DNA of 40,986 nt, from positions 1 to 40,986 of the forward strand of contig JWZX01003091.1 of assembly GCA_001275005.1 (NCBI GenBank). Direction: 5' to 3'. The stretch comes from Chrysochromulina tobinii. Taxonomy: Eukaryota; Haptophyta; Prymnesiales; Chrysochromulinaceae. Position numbers and translations under genes: made by a program. Of this stretch, positions 9,001-18,037 are shown piece by piece. Position 1 is the first letter of the stretch. Each line of letters starts with the position of its first letter. A model generated the notes under the pieces. It was not told where the DNA came from, made no database searches, and saw only the letters and a list, made by a program, of their open reading frames with translations.

Positions 9001-11857
9001 ACGTGGGCGACCCCGTGTTCACAATCACCTTCTACGCTGTTGGCGGCGTAGTGGTTCTTCTCGCTACTGCGCTGGTCATGGCCATTTGCAAGCGCAGAGG
9101 GGCTCAGGTAGCAAAGACCGCGCTCGCTCTCGCACGCAAAGATGAGGAAGGGAAGGACGACAGGCATGACAGAATAAAGAGGCGAGCCACCTCAAGGATT
9201 AAGTTGACAGAGGAAGCGACTCAAAGTCTCGCAGCGTCCGCTGGGGTTTCGGAAGCAACGTGGTCCAGGTTGGCTCAGTTGGCGTCACTTGTGGGGTCGT
9301 TCGGGGTCAAGATCCGGATTTTGATCTCGCTCTGCCAGGTGGTCGGGCAGCTGGGGTTGATCTTTGACGTGACCTACCCGGCCTTCTACACTGAAACCCT
9401 CAAGAGCATCAGCAACATCAACATCCCTTTTCAGTTGCTGCCCTTTGGCTGTATCTTTCCGTCGCTGAATAACTTCATCTTCGATCTAGTGCTCAAGACA
9501 GCCACGCCTATCATATTCGTGCTGCTGCTCTCCTTCTTCAGCAAAGTCCTGCGCGCACGCTCTGGCGGTAGCGGCTTTGGGGTCTTCCTCGCTGATGCAT
9601 GCTCGGATCTGTGGTTCTTCATCATCTTCCTCGTCTTCCCAAGCTGCTCCACCATGACCTTCACATACTTCATGCGCGAGACGTATGACGAGCCTGGGGA
9701 GGAGTATGTGGACCTGATGCGAGCCGACCGCTCCATCAACCGCGAGGAGCCTCTCTACCAGAGCTTCACGGCGTACGCGATCGCCATGCTCGTCGTCTAC
9801 CCGATCGGCGTGCCCCTCCTCTATGCGCTCATGTTCCACCGTTCGCGCCACCAGCTTCACGAGATGCGCCGCATCGAGCTCACTCTGGAGACGGACTTTG
9901 CGCTCGCGAAGCTCGAGGCGGAGGCCGCTGCCACCCCGGAGGAGACGGACGAGATGGTGCGCAGGGCCATCGAAGTGCATCAGGCCAGCAGCGAAGCCCT
10001 TGAGAAGCTACGTGGCGAGCTGCCGACGACGCTGCGCAAGCTGACCGCGGGCTACGAGCTCCGCACGTACTGGTTCGAGATCTTTGAATGCCTACGCAAG
10101 ATCACTCTCATCGGGCTGCCCATCTTTTTCCCGCCTGGGTCGCCGCCGCAGCTCATCTTCGGGTTAATCATCTGCTTCCTCAGCTATGGCGCCTACTGCG
10201 TCTGCTCTCCATACATCAGAGATGACGACGACTTCCTTGCTCAGGTTTCGCAGGTCATCATCTTCTTCTCGTTGGTCAGCTCCGTGGTGACCAACGCGTT
10301 CCCCGAGGATCCGTTGATGAGAGTCTTGCTCCCAGCGCTCCTCGCCGTGCCCGTGATCCTCACCTTCATCTTCGAGACGCCGCTGCTCGAGTTCCTGCGT
10401 AGCTTCACCGAACCTGATAAGGAGGGCAACGTCGGCTTGGCTGGCCAGTTTATCCTCGCCTTCCGCCGTCACACCCTCCGGATCACGGATAGGCTCGTTG
10501 GCGCTGTCGGGCAAGAAGAAGCCAAGTCAGGAATGCGCGCCGTGTGGGAGGAGCACAGCAAAGAGCTTGGAGCCTCCGCCTTGGTGCGCGCCCGCTCGTC
10601 CCAATCCTCGTTCACATCCTTGTCGACGTCCGAACCCTCGGCGAGGCATGCAGACATGCCTGCAGCCGGCCCTTCAGAACGTTTTGCTCCCAACGACGGA
10701 GGCGCAGCGATCTCCCAACAATCTCCCAACGACGGAGGCGCGGCGCCGAAGGTGCGGGCACAGGTCCGGCAGGTACGTGGAAACCTGCGCACACTCGTAC
10801 ACGTGGCCGACCAAGCCAACCAGGAGGTCACCGCCGCCTTTGCCGCTGCGATGACCGTGGCCAGCGAGGGCAAGAAGACGCCGGTTCCTGATGACCACTC
10901 CATATTAGGCAACAAGACGTCGACTCCCTGGACTTTTCTCTCGAATCGAACGGCCGTAGCGGCAGCGGCGGCTAAAGTGGCGGACAAGGCGCCAGTGGAC
11001 AAGGCCGCCAAGGCAGCCAAGGCAGACAAGGCCGTGATGAGCCATCTGCTCCAACTCGACCCCACAGGTGTGAATGACCTCTGATGACCTCGATGACCTC
11101 TGATGACCTCTGATGACCTCTGATGAGCCATCTGCTCCAACTCAACCCCACAGCTCTCGAAACCGAGCTCCGCAGCCTGGGCGAGACAAAGCAGGTCTCC
11201 GAGGCTCCTGCAAGCAATGAGGGAGGCAATCAGGTCTCCGAGGCTCCTAGCTCCTGGCGGGCCAGCGTAGCCCCTGGCGGGCCTCCCTGGGAGCTCCTTG
11301 ACTCTGGAGACTCACTCAAGGGCCTCGCTGAGCTCCGTGCGGTCCTCAGACTCTTTACGCGCGAACTCGAGGCTGTCAAGCATGCTGATCACGACTATGT
11401 GCGCATGCAGAGGATGCTCATTATCTTCCTGCGCTTGGTGCAAACAAGAAGTGCGTCGGAGCGCCTGGAGCTCGCCCCCTCGCTGCAGGCTTTGCACAAG
11501 GTCCAGCAGATCCAAGCCATCGTGCACAAGGCACTACTGCGGATGCAACACCGCATGGTGCCCGCCGCCTTCGAACAGTGGCGTGACACCTACCTTGCGG
11601 CCAAACACAAGCACGCTCTCGCTGGAATGGCTCCGCGAGACTCGGACGCTCGGGATGGCGTTGGTGGCGGCGCCAACGGCTCGTCCGAATCAATCTCGAC
11701 GCCCGAGCTGCACTCGACGATTCAATCTGAATCAATCTCGACGCCCGAGCTGCACTCGACGGCGCCTCCCTCGGTGATGACTTGGCTGGCAAACTTGGGC
11801 TCCGACAGGGGCCGCCGAGGGTCCAAGGAGCCCTCTGAGGCACATCTCGATGCGTGA
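3096..11857 (+). CDS. Giant FG-GAP / cysteine-rich multispan membrane protein
   Basis: Two exons, 3096-11067 and 11154-11857, about 2,891 residues. The reading frame is open from 3045, but 3096 is the first ATG. Order: two leader-like hydrophobic stretches (LARILLLLMVSFADA near residue 30 and LVGVLFLTLVVGFAGA near 285); a Pro/Ser-rich stalk; 11 FG-GAP/VCBS-like repeats (about 453-973) with the calcium-type motif DVDGDGDLD; many GCC2/GCC3 ephrin-receptor-like Cys repeats (to about 1540 and again 1715-1970); about nine membrane spans (1974-2440), starting TFYAVGGVVVLLATALVMAI; then a hydrophilic tail with helical segments and a doubled SISTPELHST. Probably a surface receptor or adhesion protein with a channel-like C-terminal region. 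Ligand and function unknown. The splice keeps frame (ACA G|CT). The first leader could belong to an upstream unit fused in frame. Confidence 0.85.
4452..6015 (+). repeat. Eleven 147-bp FG-GAP coding repeats
   Basis: Units start at 4452, 4599, 4746 and so on every 147 bp, with a 9-bp in-frame insertion (repeating ELP) before unit 9; the eleventh starts at 5931. Each encodes 49 residues around SIAAADVDGDGDLDVLLGN and RVLLNAGDGTFPTSIELPGG. Units are nearly identical at DNA level, pointing to recent amplification or homogenisation. The variable positions follow LLGN (YG, DG, FI, FN, DS). Confidence 0.95.
11035..11153 (+). repeat. Flank-duplicated intron of FG-GAP gene
   Basis: The last 33 bases of exon 1 (11035-11067, starting TGATGAGCCATCTGCTCC) recur with one mismatch as the last 33 bases of the 86-nt intron (11121-11153). 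Between them lie GATGACCTCT repeats. Duplication period equals intron length. Confidence 0.9.
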
Positions 11858-12198
11858 AAGCACTGGCACAAGAAAAGCACGATGACGAAACTGGAGTGCA
11901 CACGTGACGAAACTGGAGGCACAAGTGACGAAACTGGAGAGCTCTAGTGCCCGTTCTGGAGGTACGAGAGAACACATGTCGCTCACACAGGGCCGATACC
12001 GCGGGCAGTGGGGCAGGGGTGGAGCAGGGGTGGAATGGGGGTCGAGACGAGACTCACACTGAGTTCAAAATCAGGTGCGGAGGTGGTGGGGATAGTGTGT
12101 GCGAATCCAGAAACGCGAATACACTCCCCCTACCCCTTTGAGGTCAAATCACACGAACATCAAACTGCTAACACTAGTACTAACTGAAGTTTTTTGGA
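11858..12198. other. Intergenic region with short repeats
   Basis: No gene seen. It holds three spaced copies of GTGACGAAACTGGAG-type sequence (11882-11940) and a G-rich stretch (12005-12045). The same GTGACGAAAC stem fills IPT gene intron 14. Confidence 0.6.
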
Positions 12199-12468
12199 AT
12201 GGACGGCGAACGTGGTCACACGGCGGCCGCACCGGCCCTCGCACTTGGCACTACAATCTCGCGCGTGAGCTACCGCGAGAGCTCATATGCTCGTCTCCAA
12301 GAGTGGAACCAGCTTCCTATGAACATGGCAGTCTTCCTCATGGCCGTCCTTCTGTACGCATGTGGGCATGGGGCAGCCTGCTGTGCCGCCTTGACCGTCG
12401 ACGCCCAGATCCTCAACATGATCTCAAACATCGAGCTCATGATTGTGACGCCCAGATCCTCAACATGA
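12199..12468 (+). CDS. Small hypothetical membrane protein, end uncertain
   Basis: Starts at an ATG (12199) and has a hydrophobic segment MNMAVFLMAVLLYACGHGAA with several Cys, then DAQILNMISNIELMIV. At that point a 47-bp unit is present three times; because 94 extra bases shift the frame, the reading ends in TPRSST and a stop. If the triplication were a single copy, the frame would run on as ELMIVVLILTRVTCGH and stop just inside the 3' end of the convergent carrier gene. I do not recognise the family. It could be a last exon, a short membrane protein, or a gene recently broken by the triplication. Confidence 0.4.
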   Translation: MDGERGHTAAAPALALGTTISRVSYRESSYARLQEWNQLPMNMAVFLMAVLLYACGHGAACCAALTVDAQILNMISNIELMIVTPRSST

Positions 12469-12540
12469 TCTCAAACATCGAGCTCATGATTGTGACGCCC
12501 AGATCCTCAACATGATCTCAAACATCGAGCTCATGATTGT
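12400..12540 (+). repeat. Perfect 47-bp tandem triplication
   Basis: Units 12400-12446, 12447-12493 and 12494-12540 are identical. Each has GACGCCCAG at the front and ATTGT at its end, so donor-like GTGACG and acceptor-like CCCAG both exist, but not at the same point; splicing could not remove whole units cleanly. Confidence 0.95.
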
Positions 12541-12560
12541 GGTGCTCATCCTCACGAGAG

Positions 12561-13589
12561 TCACGTGCGGCCACTCTCAACGGCACGCTGGCGAAAGAAC
12601 GTCTTGCCCATCTCATACGAGGCAATCATGATCGCGCACGACGGCGCCACCTTGGCAAGCCGCGGACCCAAACCGGCAAAGAGGGCACCGACGCCCTCGC
12701 GCTGTGCAATCTGCGCCATGAGAGCGAGGGTGCTTGGGTGCGCAATCGCACTGCCTCGCTGCCCTTGCACGCCGGCCGGCTGCGCCGAAAGCTGGTGAAC
12801 AGGGTGGGCAGGTCGATCCGTCACCTGGTGGCGCGTCTTCAGCACGTCGAAGGGCGTCGTGAGGAAGGCGGCGAACGCTCCCGAGGCGGCTCCGCATGCA
12901 AACGAGTGAACGGGCTCGAGCTGCGCCGGCTGCCCCTCGGCGGTGTGACTGACGAAACCCGAAGCGACGCCACGCGCCAGCAGCCTTGCTTTGAGCAGCT
13001 CGTAGACCGTCCAGTACAGCATAGAGAAGGGCACGTCGCGCCACAAGGTCGGTGGAAGCCCCTTCCACAGAGCGCCCCACCCTTCACGCTTCACGAGCGC
13101 CATCGCCCCACCGATCATGCCTTCGCTCCGCAAGGCCTGTGACGACTGCAAGCGCGTGCGCATGAGCTCCACGGGCGACACGATCGTGGCGGTCAGCAGC
13201 CGCGCCCCGCCACCCGCGATCAGTGGCGCCAGCTCTCGCAGCGGCCTCGCAGGTGCGCTCGCTACGATGGCGTCTCGAGCGGCCTCGTACAAGCTGAAGT
13301 AGAGAACAGTGCCTGGGACGCTCATGATGAGCGCGGGTTGCAATCCAGCCCACAGGGAGGCGATGCCCTCATGCCGTGCCACTCGTAACATCACGGACGA
13401 TGCCGATGTCAAAGGCACAGACCCGCTGGCTCCGATGAGGGCGGCTTCAGGATGCTGCATGCGCACCCGGACCACATCAAGCGGAGTCATGAAAAGTGAA
13501 GTGAGGATGGCCCCAGAGCACGCCGCTGCCGAGGTCTCCAGCCACGTGATGCGTGGCGGCTCTGACGCCGGCGCCGCGCCTTCTCTCAT
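12561..13589 (-). CDS. Mitochondrial carrier, SLC25A39/40 (MTM1)-like
   Basis: Single-exon mitochondrial inner-membrane carrier, 342 residues from the ATG at 13589; the frame is open a little further upstream but only from a GTG. Three carrier signatures are visible: TPLDVVRVRMQ, SPVELMRTRLQ and TPFDVLKTRHQ, each followed by a second-helix pattern (EGIASLWAGLQPAL, EGWGALWKGLPPTL, EGVGALFAGLGPRL). The opening ITWLETSAAACSGAILTSLF and the SPVELMRTR second signature fit the SLC25A39/40/Mtm1 branch, tied in animals to mitochondrial glutathione import and in yeast to manganese/iron handling. The loop after the third signature (QVTDRPAHPVHQLSAQPAGV) is longer than usual. It is divergent to the SET gene, 158 bp apart. 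Substrate is by homology only. Confidence 0.88.
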   Translation of the reverse strand: MREGAAPASEPPRITWLETSAAACSGAILTSLFMTPLDVVRVRMQHPEAALIGASGSVPLTSASSVMLRVARHEGIASLWAGLQPALIMSVPGTVLYFSLYEAARDAIVASAPARPLRELAPLIAGGGARLLTATIVSPVELMRTRLQSSQALRSEGMIGGAMALVKREGWGALWKGLPPTLWRDVPFSMLYWTVYELLKARLLARGVASGFVSHTAEGQPAQLEPVHSFACGAASGAFAAFLTTPFDVLKTRHQVTDRPAHPVHQLSAQPAGVQGQRGSAIAHPSTLALMAQIAQREGVGALFAGLGPRLAKVAPSCAIMIASYEMGKTFFRQRAVESGRT

Positions 13590-13747
13590 GGAAAGCAAAC
13601 ACCCTGAAACTTTCCGGAAAGCGAACACCCGGCCACCACACTACGGTACGTCGACGGGCGTCAGGTGTGATTGAAGTTCAGAAAGTTTCCCTAGGAAACG
13701 AGTTTTCCCCGTTTGGCAAGCGCGAAGTGCGACAAATTCGCCGCAAC
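13590..13747. promoter_or_regulatory. Shared divergent promoter region, carrier / SET gene
   Basis: Only 158 bp separate two divergent start codons. It holds a perfect inverted repeat GTTTCC-CTA-GGAAAC (13685-13699). No TATA box seen. Confidence 0.45.
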
Positions 13748-15715
13748 ATGGCGGCGACGCCCGCAGCGCAGGCGGTCCGCGATTTGATCGCCCACGCCCG
13801 CGCGGCCGGCGCGGAGCTTCACGAAGCTGTGGTCGTCAAGGAAGGCCAACGCGGCCGCGGTCTCTTTGCGGCTGCGCCGATCGCAAATGGTGCACTGCTC
13901 CTTTCTGTGCCGCTGTCGCACGCAGTCGTCCCGGCCGGCCCACTGGCGGATCTGGTGCCGACTCGCTGTTCGCGGCTACTCGCACTGGCGCTGACTGTCT
14001 TGCATGAAATCCACGTCAAGAGCCCACGGGACCCATTCTTTGAGATGCTCGCGGTGTCTCCGTTGCCTGCGACGCCTTCGCTGTGGACGCACGATGCGAT
14101 CGCCGAGCTCGAAGGCACGTCGCTGCTTCCGAATGGAGCCGACGCCGCCGCCGTGGATGCCGCCGCCGCCGCCGCCTTCGAGGCCGACGTGCTGCCCGTC
14201 ATGAGGGCGGCCGGCGACGACTACCTGCCGCCGCACACGCGCGTGCGTTCACTCTTTGCACAGTGCCTCGCGTGGGTCACGTCGCGAGCGCTCTTCGGTC
14301 GCGTCAACTACGAGCAGGGCGCCGCGAGCCTGTGGCCCTACTTGCGTGCCGACGGCCCTCCGACGGCCAACTCCCTCATCCTGCTCCCGCTCTTCGACCT
14401 GCTCAACACGGCGTCGGCGGGAGATGCGATCTGCGCGAGCCTGCGTCGTGTGGACAGTCCAACGGCTGTCGTCGAAGTGAGGGCCTCGCTCGAGGGCCTC
14501 TGATGGCCTCCCATTGCCTGCAATCGACTCCTCATTCCTCTCTTGACTTCTGACCTCTCATTGACTTGTCATTCACACCTCTCATTGACTTGTCATTCAC
14601 AGGTCAGGGCCACACGCGCGATTGCTGCGACTGACGAAATCCTCATCACGTACGGCCAACACGACGCCGCCGAGCTGCTGCGCACCTATGGCATCTCCGA
14701 GGGCGAGCATGCCCAGCCGGCCGTGACTCTCGACTTCCGCATCGATGAGGTCGTCGATGCCACGCGCACGAGCCTCGCCAAGGCGGGCGCCGTGCTGAGC
14801 GCCGCCAACGCTACGGCGCGCTGTGAGATGCTGCGAGGTGCGGGGCGGCTTCCCGCGTGCTTTCGCGTGCGGTCGGTCAACGGTACGCTGGTGCCCACCG
14901 AGAGCCGACGAGCATGCCAGTGCTCACCACGGCGCCGCGCCTCCCTGGACAGGTACGCTGGTGCCCACTGAGCCGACGAGCGAGCTGGCGAACGAACCGG
15001 CGACGACTATACCTCTCTCGCTGCTGACTTTGGTCCAAGTGCTCGTGATGGGGGACGAGGAGGTGCGTGTATGGGGTAGCCTCTCTGAGAGCCTCTCTGA
15101 GTGCCTCTCTGATTGCCTCTCTGAGTGCGTCTCTGAGTAGTCTCTGATAGCCTCTCTGAGTGCCTCTCTGAGTGCCTCTCTGATGGCCTCTCTGAGTGTG
15201 TCTGATGGCAGGTGCGAGAATGGGATGATGAACCCTGATGATCCCTGATGAGCGCTGATGAGCCCTGATGAGCCCTGATGAGCCCTGATGATCCCTGATG
15301 ATCCCTGATGGCCACTGATGGATGGCAGGTGCGAGAATGGGAAGCGGCCGGGCGCATCATGCTCGGCTTGCCATATTTGGATGCGGAGAGCCTCGCGCTC
15401 GTGATTGGGGCGCTGCTCACACTCTGTAACGGTCGAGTGCGTCGGCTCCCAAAGATGGCAACCGCGCCGTTACAGACCGAGGGCCATGCTGAAGAGGGCG
15501 CCGTCGTGGGCGCTGGTTCGGGCCGCAGTGCGGGCAGCAGCTACGATGCGGTGGAGATGGCGCGCATGCAGGGAGATGCAGGGAGGTGCAGGGAGGTGCA
15601 GGGAGATACCGGGAGATACATGGAGATGGCGCGCGCGCTCGTGCGCCGGGAGCGAGGGCTGCTCGAGGGCGCGTTCACGAGGGCGGTGCTTCAGTTGGAA
15701 TGCGATGGGTCCAAG

Positions 15716-15747
<32 letters not shown>

Positions 15748-15907
15748 TGATGATGATAGTGATGATGATGATGATGGTGGGGAGGAGGGCGTGGAGGAGG
15801 ACGAGGAGGACGAGGAGGACGAGGGCGACGGCGACGAGGATGGCGCGGTGGGGCAGCCTCCAGTTAGGGATCCGGGCGTGGGGAGCAAACGCGCAAGGAA
15901 CGCGTGA
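13748..15907 (+). CDS. SET-domain protein (Rubisco LSMT/SETD-like), 4 exons
   Basis: Probable protein-lysine methyltransferase of the RLSMT/SETD3/SETD6 type. Exons 13748-14476, 14603-14882, 14953-15062, 15329-15907, about 565 residues. Signatures: GQRGRGLFAAAPIANGALLL at the start of the SET fold; a long inserted helical region; NSLILLPLFDLLNTASAGDA; then EVRATRAIAATDEILITYG and AAELLRTYGI. The usual Asn-His of the SET pseudoknot reads Asn-Thr here, which may weaken cofactor binding. The C-terminal part has a substrate-binding-like helical region and a very acidic tail (about 15 Asp, then Glu/Asp) ending KRARNA. The start is the ATG after AATTCGCCGCAAC; an upstream in-frame GTG/ATG extension is less likely. 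All splice junctions keep frame. Confidence 0.82.
14883..14972 (+). repeat. SET gene intron 2: introner-like cassette with flank copy
   Basis: The 70-nt intron (14883-14952) begins with GTACGCTGGTGCCCACCGAG, and the next exon begins with the same 20 bases bar one. The intron interior is GCATGCCAGTGCTCACCACG, then a C-rich tract ending GGACAG, the cassette shared with other genes. Confidence 0.88.
15063..15328 (+). repeat. SET gene intron 3 with repeats and a duplicated acceptor junction
   Basis: Filled with CTCTGAGTGC/CTCTGATGG and CCCTGATGAG repeats. The acceptor plus exon start, ATGGCAG|GTGCGAGAATGGGA, occurs twice, identical (15205-15225 and 15322-15342, 117 bp apart). The donor GTGCGTGTATGGGG is a third, diverged copy. 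Confidence 0.85.
15716..15777 (+). repeat. GAC/GAT triplet run coding poly-Asp
   Basis: About 20 triplets of GAC then GAT, encoding an acidic run in the SET protein tail, followed by GAG-rich codons for Glu. Confidence 0.9.
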
Positions 15908-16152
15908 CTCAGGAGCGACGGAGACACGGAGTCAGGACGCGTGGTCAGGGAGAACGAGACAGCGTGACTGTGCTGATTTGTGGTTTCAAACCTGAACCTG
16001 AGATAGGCTCCTGAGAGCGAGATACCCCAGCCTACCCCCAGCGCCCCACGGTCATTTTCAACATCGGTGACGAGATTTGTACCTCGTGCGGATTTGGAGC
16101 TCGATTAGGAATCCTAACTTTGGGGGTTTGGTGCTGAGTTGCAGTGCTGAGT

Positions 16153-17121
16153 ATGCTCGCGAGCTTCGCTGCGCCCATCGCGCTCAGTCTGTGCGCGAGC
16201 AGCAGCTGGGAGGCTCTCCCCTCTCGCACAGGCCCGCGACCGACAGTGCAGGTGCACAACCTCTGGGACCAGCGCGTCCCGTACCATGAAGCGCTCGCTT
16301 GGCAGCGGCGCCTCCTCTCGGAGCGTGTCGCCTCGCTGCGCTCGGGCGCGGCTCCAGCCGGGGACTCGCTGCTGCTGCTGCAGCATCCACCCGTGCTCAC
16401 GCTCGGCACGGCCAGCACGCTCGACAATGTGCGCTCCGACGCGCCGCCCTTCGAGCTCGTGCGCACCGAGCGCGGCGGCGAGGTCACGTACCACGGGCCT
16501 GGGCAACTTGTGCTCTACCCGATTCTCGACCTGCGCGCGTACCGGCAGGATGTGCACTGGTACATGCGCGCGCTCGAGGAGGTGGCCATCCGCACCGTGC
16601 GCTCCGTCGGCCTGCCCGCGGGCCGCGTCGAGGGACTGACCGGCGTTTGGGTCGATAGGCGAGGAGGCAGCGGCGGCGATGGCCTCACCGGCGCTGGTGA
16701 GGCGTCCCCGGCCAAGATTTGCGCGATAGGCGTGAAGCTCTCCCGGTGGGTGACGATGCACGGGCTCGCACTCAACGTCGAGACGGACCTGCGCGACTTT
16801 GAGCACATCGTGCCCTGCGGCATCGCCGACCGGCCGGTCACCAGCATGCAGAGGGAGGTGGAGCGACGGGGCGACGAGAGAGATCGCCTCGAGTGCTCCT
16901 CGATTCGGCGCGGCGAGGCGGCGGCCCAGGCAGCGGCCGAGCCGACCCCAAGCATGGAGACCGTCCAGGTGCTGCTGCTGCGCCACTTTGCCGAAGTCTT
17001 CGACGCGGAGCTTGTGCCCGCGACGGCGCCCGGCGTTGCGGCTCCGGGACCCGCGTGGGCCCTGGCGCGTGTGTCTGCGTGGCCGCGCTCCCTGCATAAG
17101 GATCATCGAGGATCTCAATAA
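16153..17121 (+). CDS. lipB: Lipoyl(octanoyl) transferase, LipB/LIP2 family
   Basis: Transfers octanoate from acyl carrier protein to the lipoyl domains of 2-oxoacid dehydrogenases and GcvH. Single exon, 322 residues from the ATG at 16153 (a GTG nine bases earlier is in frame). Family motifs are intact: LLLLQHPPVLTLG, RGGEVTYHGPGQLVLYPILDL (split here as RGGEVTYHGPGQ and LVLYPILDL), the catalytic-lysine region AKICAIGVK, WVTMHGLALNV and the active-site cysteine in VPCGI. A Gly-rich insertion (GGSGGDGLTGAGEASP) precedes the lysine motif and the C-terminus is longer than in bacteria. The N-terminus MLASFAAPIALSLCASSS is hydrophobic then Ser-rich, as in a plastid or mitochondrial targeting peptide; which organelle cannot be told. 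Confidence 0.93.
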   Translation: MLASFAAPIALSLCASSSWEALPSRTGPRPTVQVHNLWDQRVPYHEALAWQRRLLSERVASLRSGAAPAGDSLLLLQHPPVLTLGTASTLDNVRSDAPPFELVRTERGGEVTYHGPGQLVLYPILDLRAYRQDVHWYMRALEEVAIRTVRSVGLPAGRVEGLTGVWVDRRGGSGGDGLTGAGEASPAKICAIGVKLSRWVTMHGLALNVETDLRDFEHIVPCGIADRPVTSMQREVERRGDERDRLECSSIRRGEAAAQAAAEPTPSMETVQVLLLRHFAEVFDAELVPATAPGVAAPGPAWALARVSAWPRSLHKDHRGSQ

Positions 17122-17341
17122 TGTCGATGTGGCTACATCTAATAGCATCTAATATCGCCCCGGGGCGGGGTCGACCGGAACACATTATGACAGCATCGCA
17201 TGGTGCACGCAGAGATCAGCGATGCCTATATAAGACCGCCAAGGGCCCCACACGCACCCGGCTGCATGATTCCATGAGAACAAGGCCCGCGAGCACCGCG
17301 CGGAGCGATGTAGACGACGGGGTACCTCGCGCCGCCGCCCC

Positions 17342-17914
17342 TCACAATGACAGCATGCCAGCGGGAGCGGGCACAGCGCGCTGTCCGTCGGGCGGCAGGC
17401 GGAGTGTCACCGCAGCCGTGCCCGGCATCAGCAACACGCTCGGGTGCGCCTCATCGCGCACGCGCACGGCGGCGTCGCACTCCTCGCGGCGCGCACTCTT
17501 GCTGAGCCGCGTCATGTCGGCGGCGAGCGTCCGCGATCCGCGCATCAAGTCGTCGACCGCCGCCTCGTGGGCCTCGCTCAGCGTGGCGCACGCCTGCTCG
17601 CCGCGCGTGCGCCAGTCGGCCAGCCGCGTTCGGAGCGTGGCGAAGACGGTGGCAGCCGGCGGCGGCTGGTCGGAAACGCTGGGCGCCGGTCGCAGCAGCT
17701 CGCTCGTCCACGTGCCGATGGCGTGCAGGCTGTCCTGGGCGTGCAAAACCTCGTGATGCTTGCGCTTGCTCGCGATCGCTGCGGAGTCGGGCACTTTGGC
17801 CGGTGCGGCGACGAGCTTAGCAGCGGCCTTGATCTCCGGCCGGGGTACCAAGGGTGCGGCGCGATTCGGCAGGGACGCGAGGTTCCCACCGGCACGCTGG
17901 CTCGCGTGTTGCAT
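17342..17914 (-). CDS. Unrecognised 190-residue protein
   Basis: ATG at 17914, no introns. I do not recognise the family. Visible: a basic Ala/Lys-rich N-terminal part (IKAAAKLVAAPAKV, SKRKHHEVL), a central stretch with heptad-like helix character (TLRTRLADWRTRGEQACATL, then DLMRGSRTLAADMTRLSKSA), and a Pro-rich end. No signal peptide or membrane span. Its start lies 123 bp from the divergent GT31 gene. Being open across 573 bp in GC-rich DNA is weak evidence alone; the helical pattern in this frame and shuffled composition in the others make it the best choice. Confidence 0.45.
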   Translation of the reverse strand: MQHASQRAGGNLASLPNRAAPLVPRPEIKAAAKLVAAPAKVPDSAAIASKRKHHEVLHAQDSLHAIGTWTSELLRPAPSVSDQPPPAATVFATLRTRLADWRTRGEQACATLSEAHEAAVDDLMRGSRTLAADMTRLSKSARREECDAAVRVRDEAHPSVLLMPGTAAVTLRLPPDGQRAVPAPAGMLSL

Positions 17915-18037
17915 CGAGCGAAAGTGGCACGTCTCTTCACATGAACGGGCGCGTGACTTTCGAAATGCGGCATCAGGGAAACATGCACTTCCTGCCGCGC
18001 GAACCTCGACTTGACTTGACTTGTCGATCGACGTGAA

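Noticed and set aside
17226-17234. CTATATAAG, a good TATA box
   Set aside because: No start codon of a supported gene lies at a sensible distance on either strand, so it cannot be assigned.
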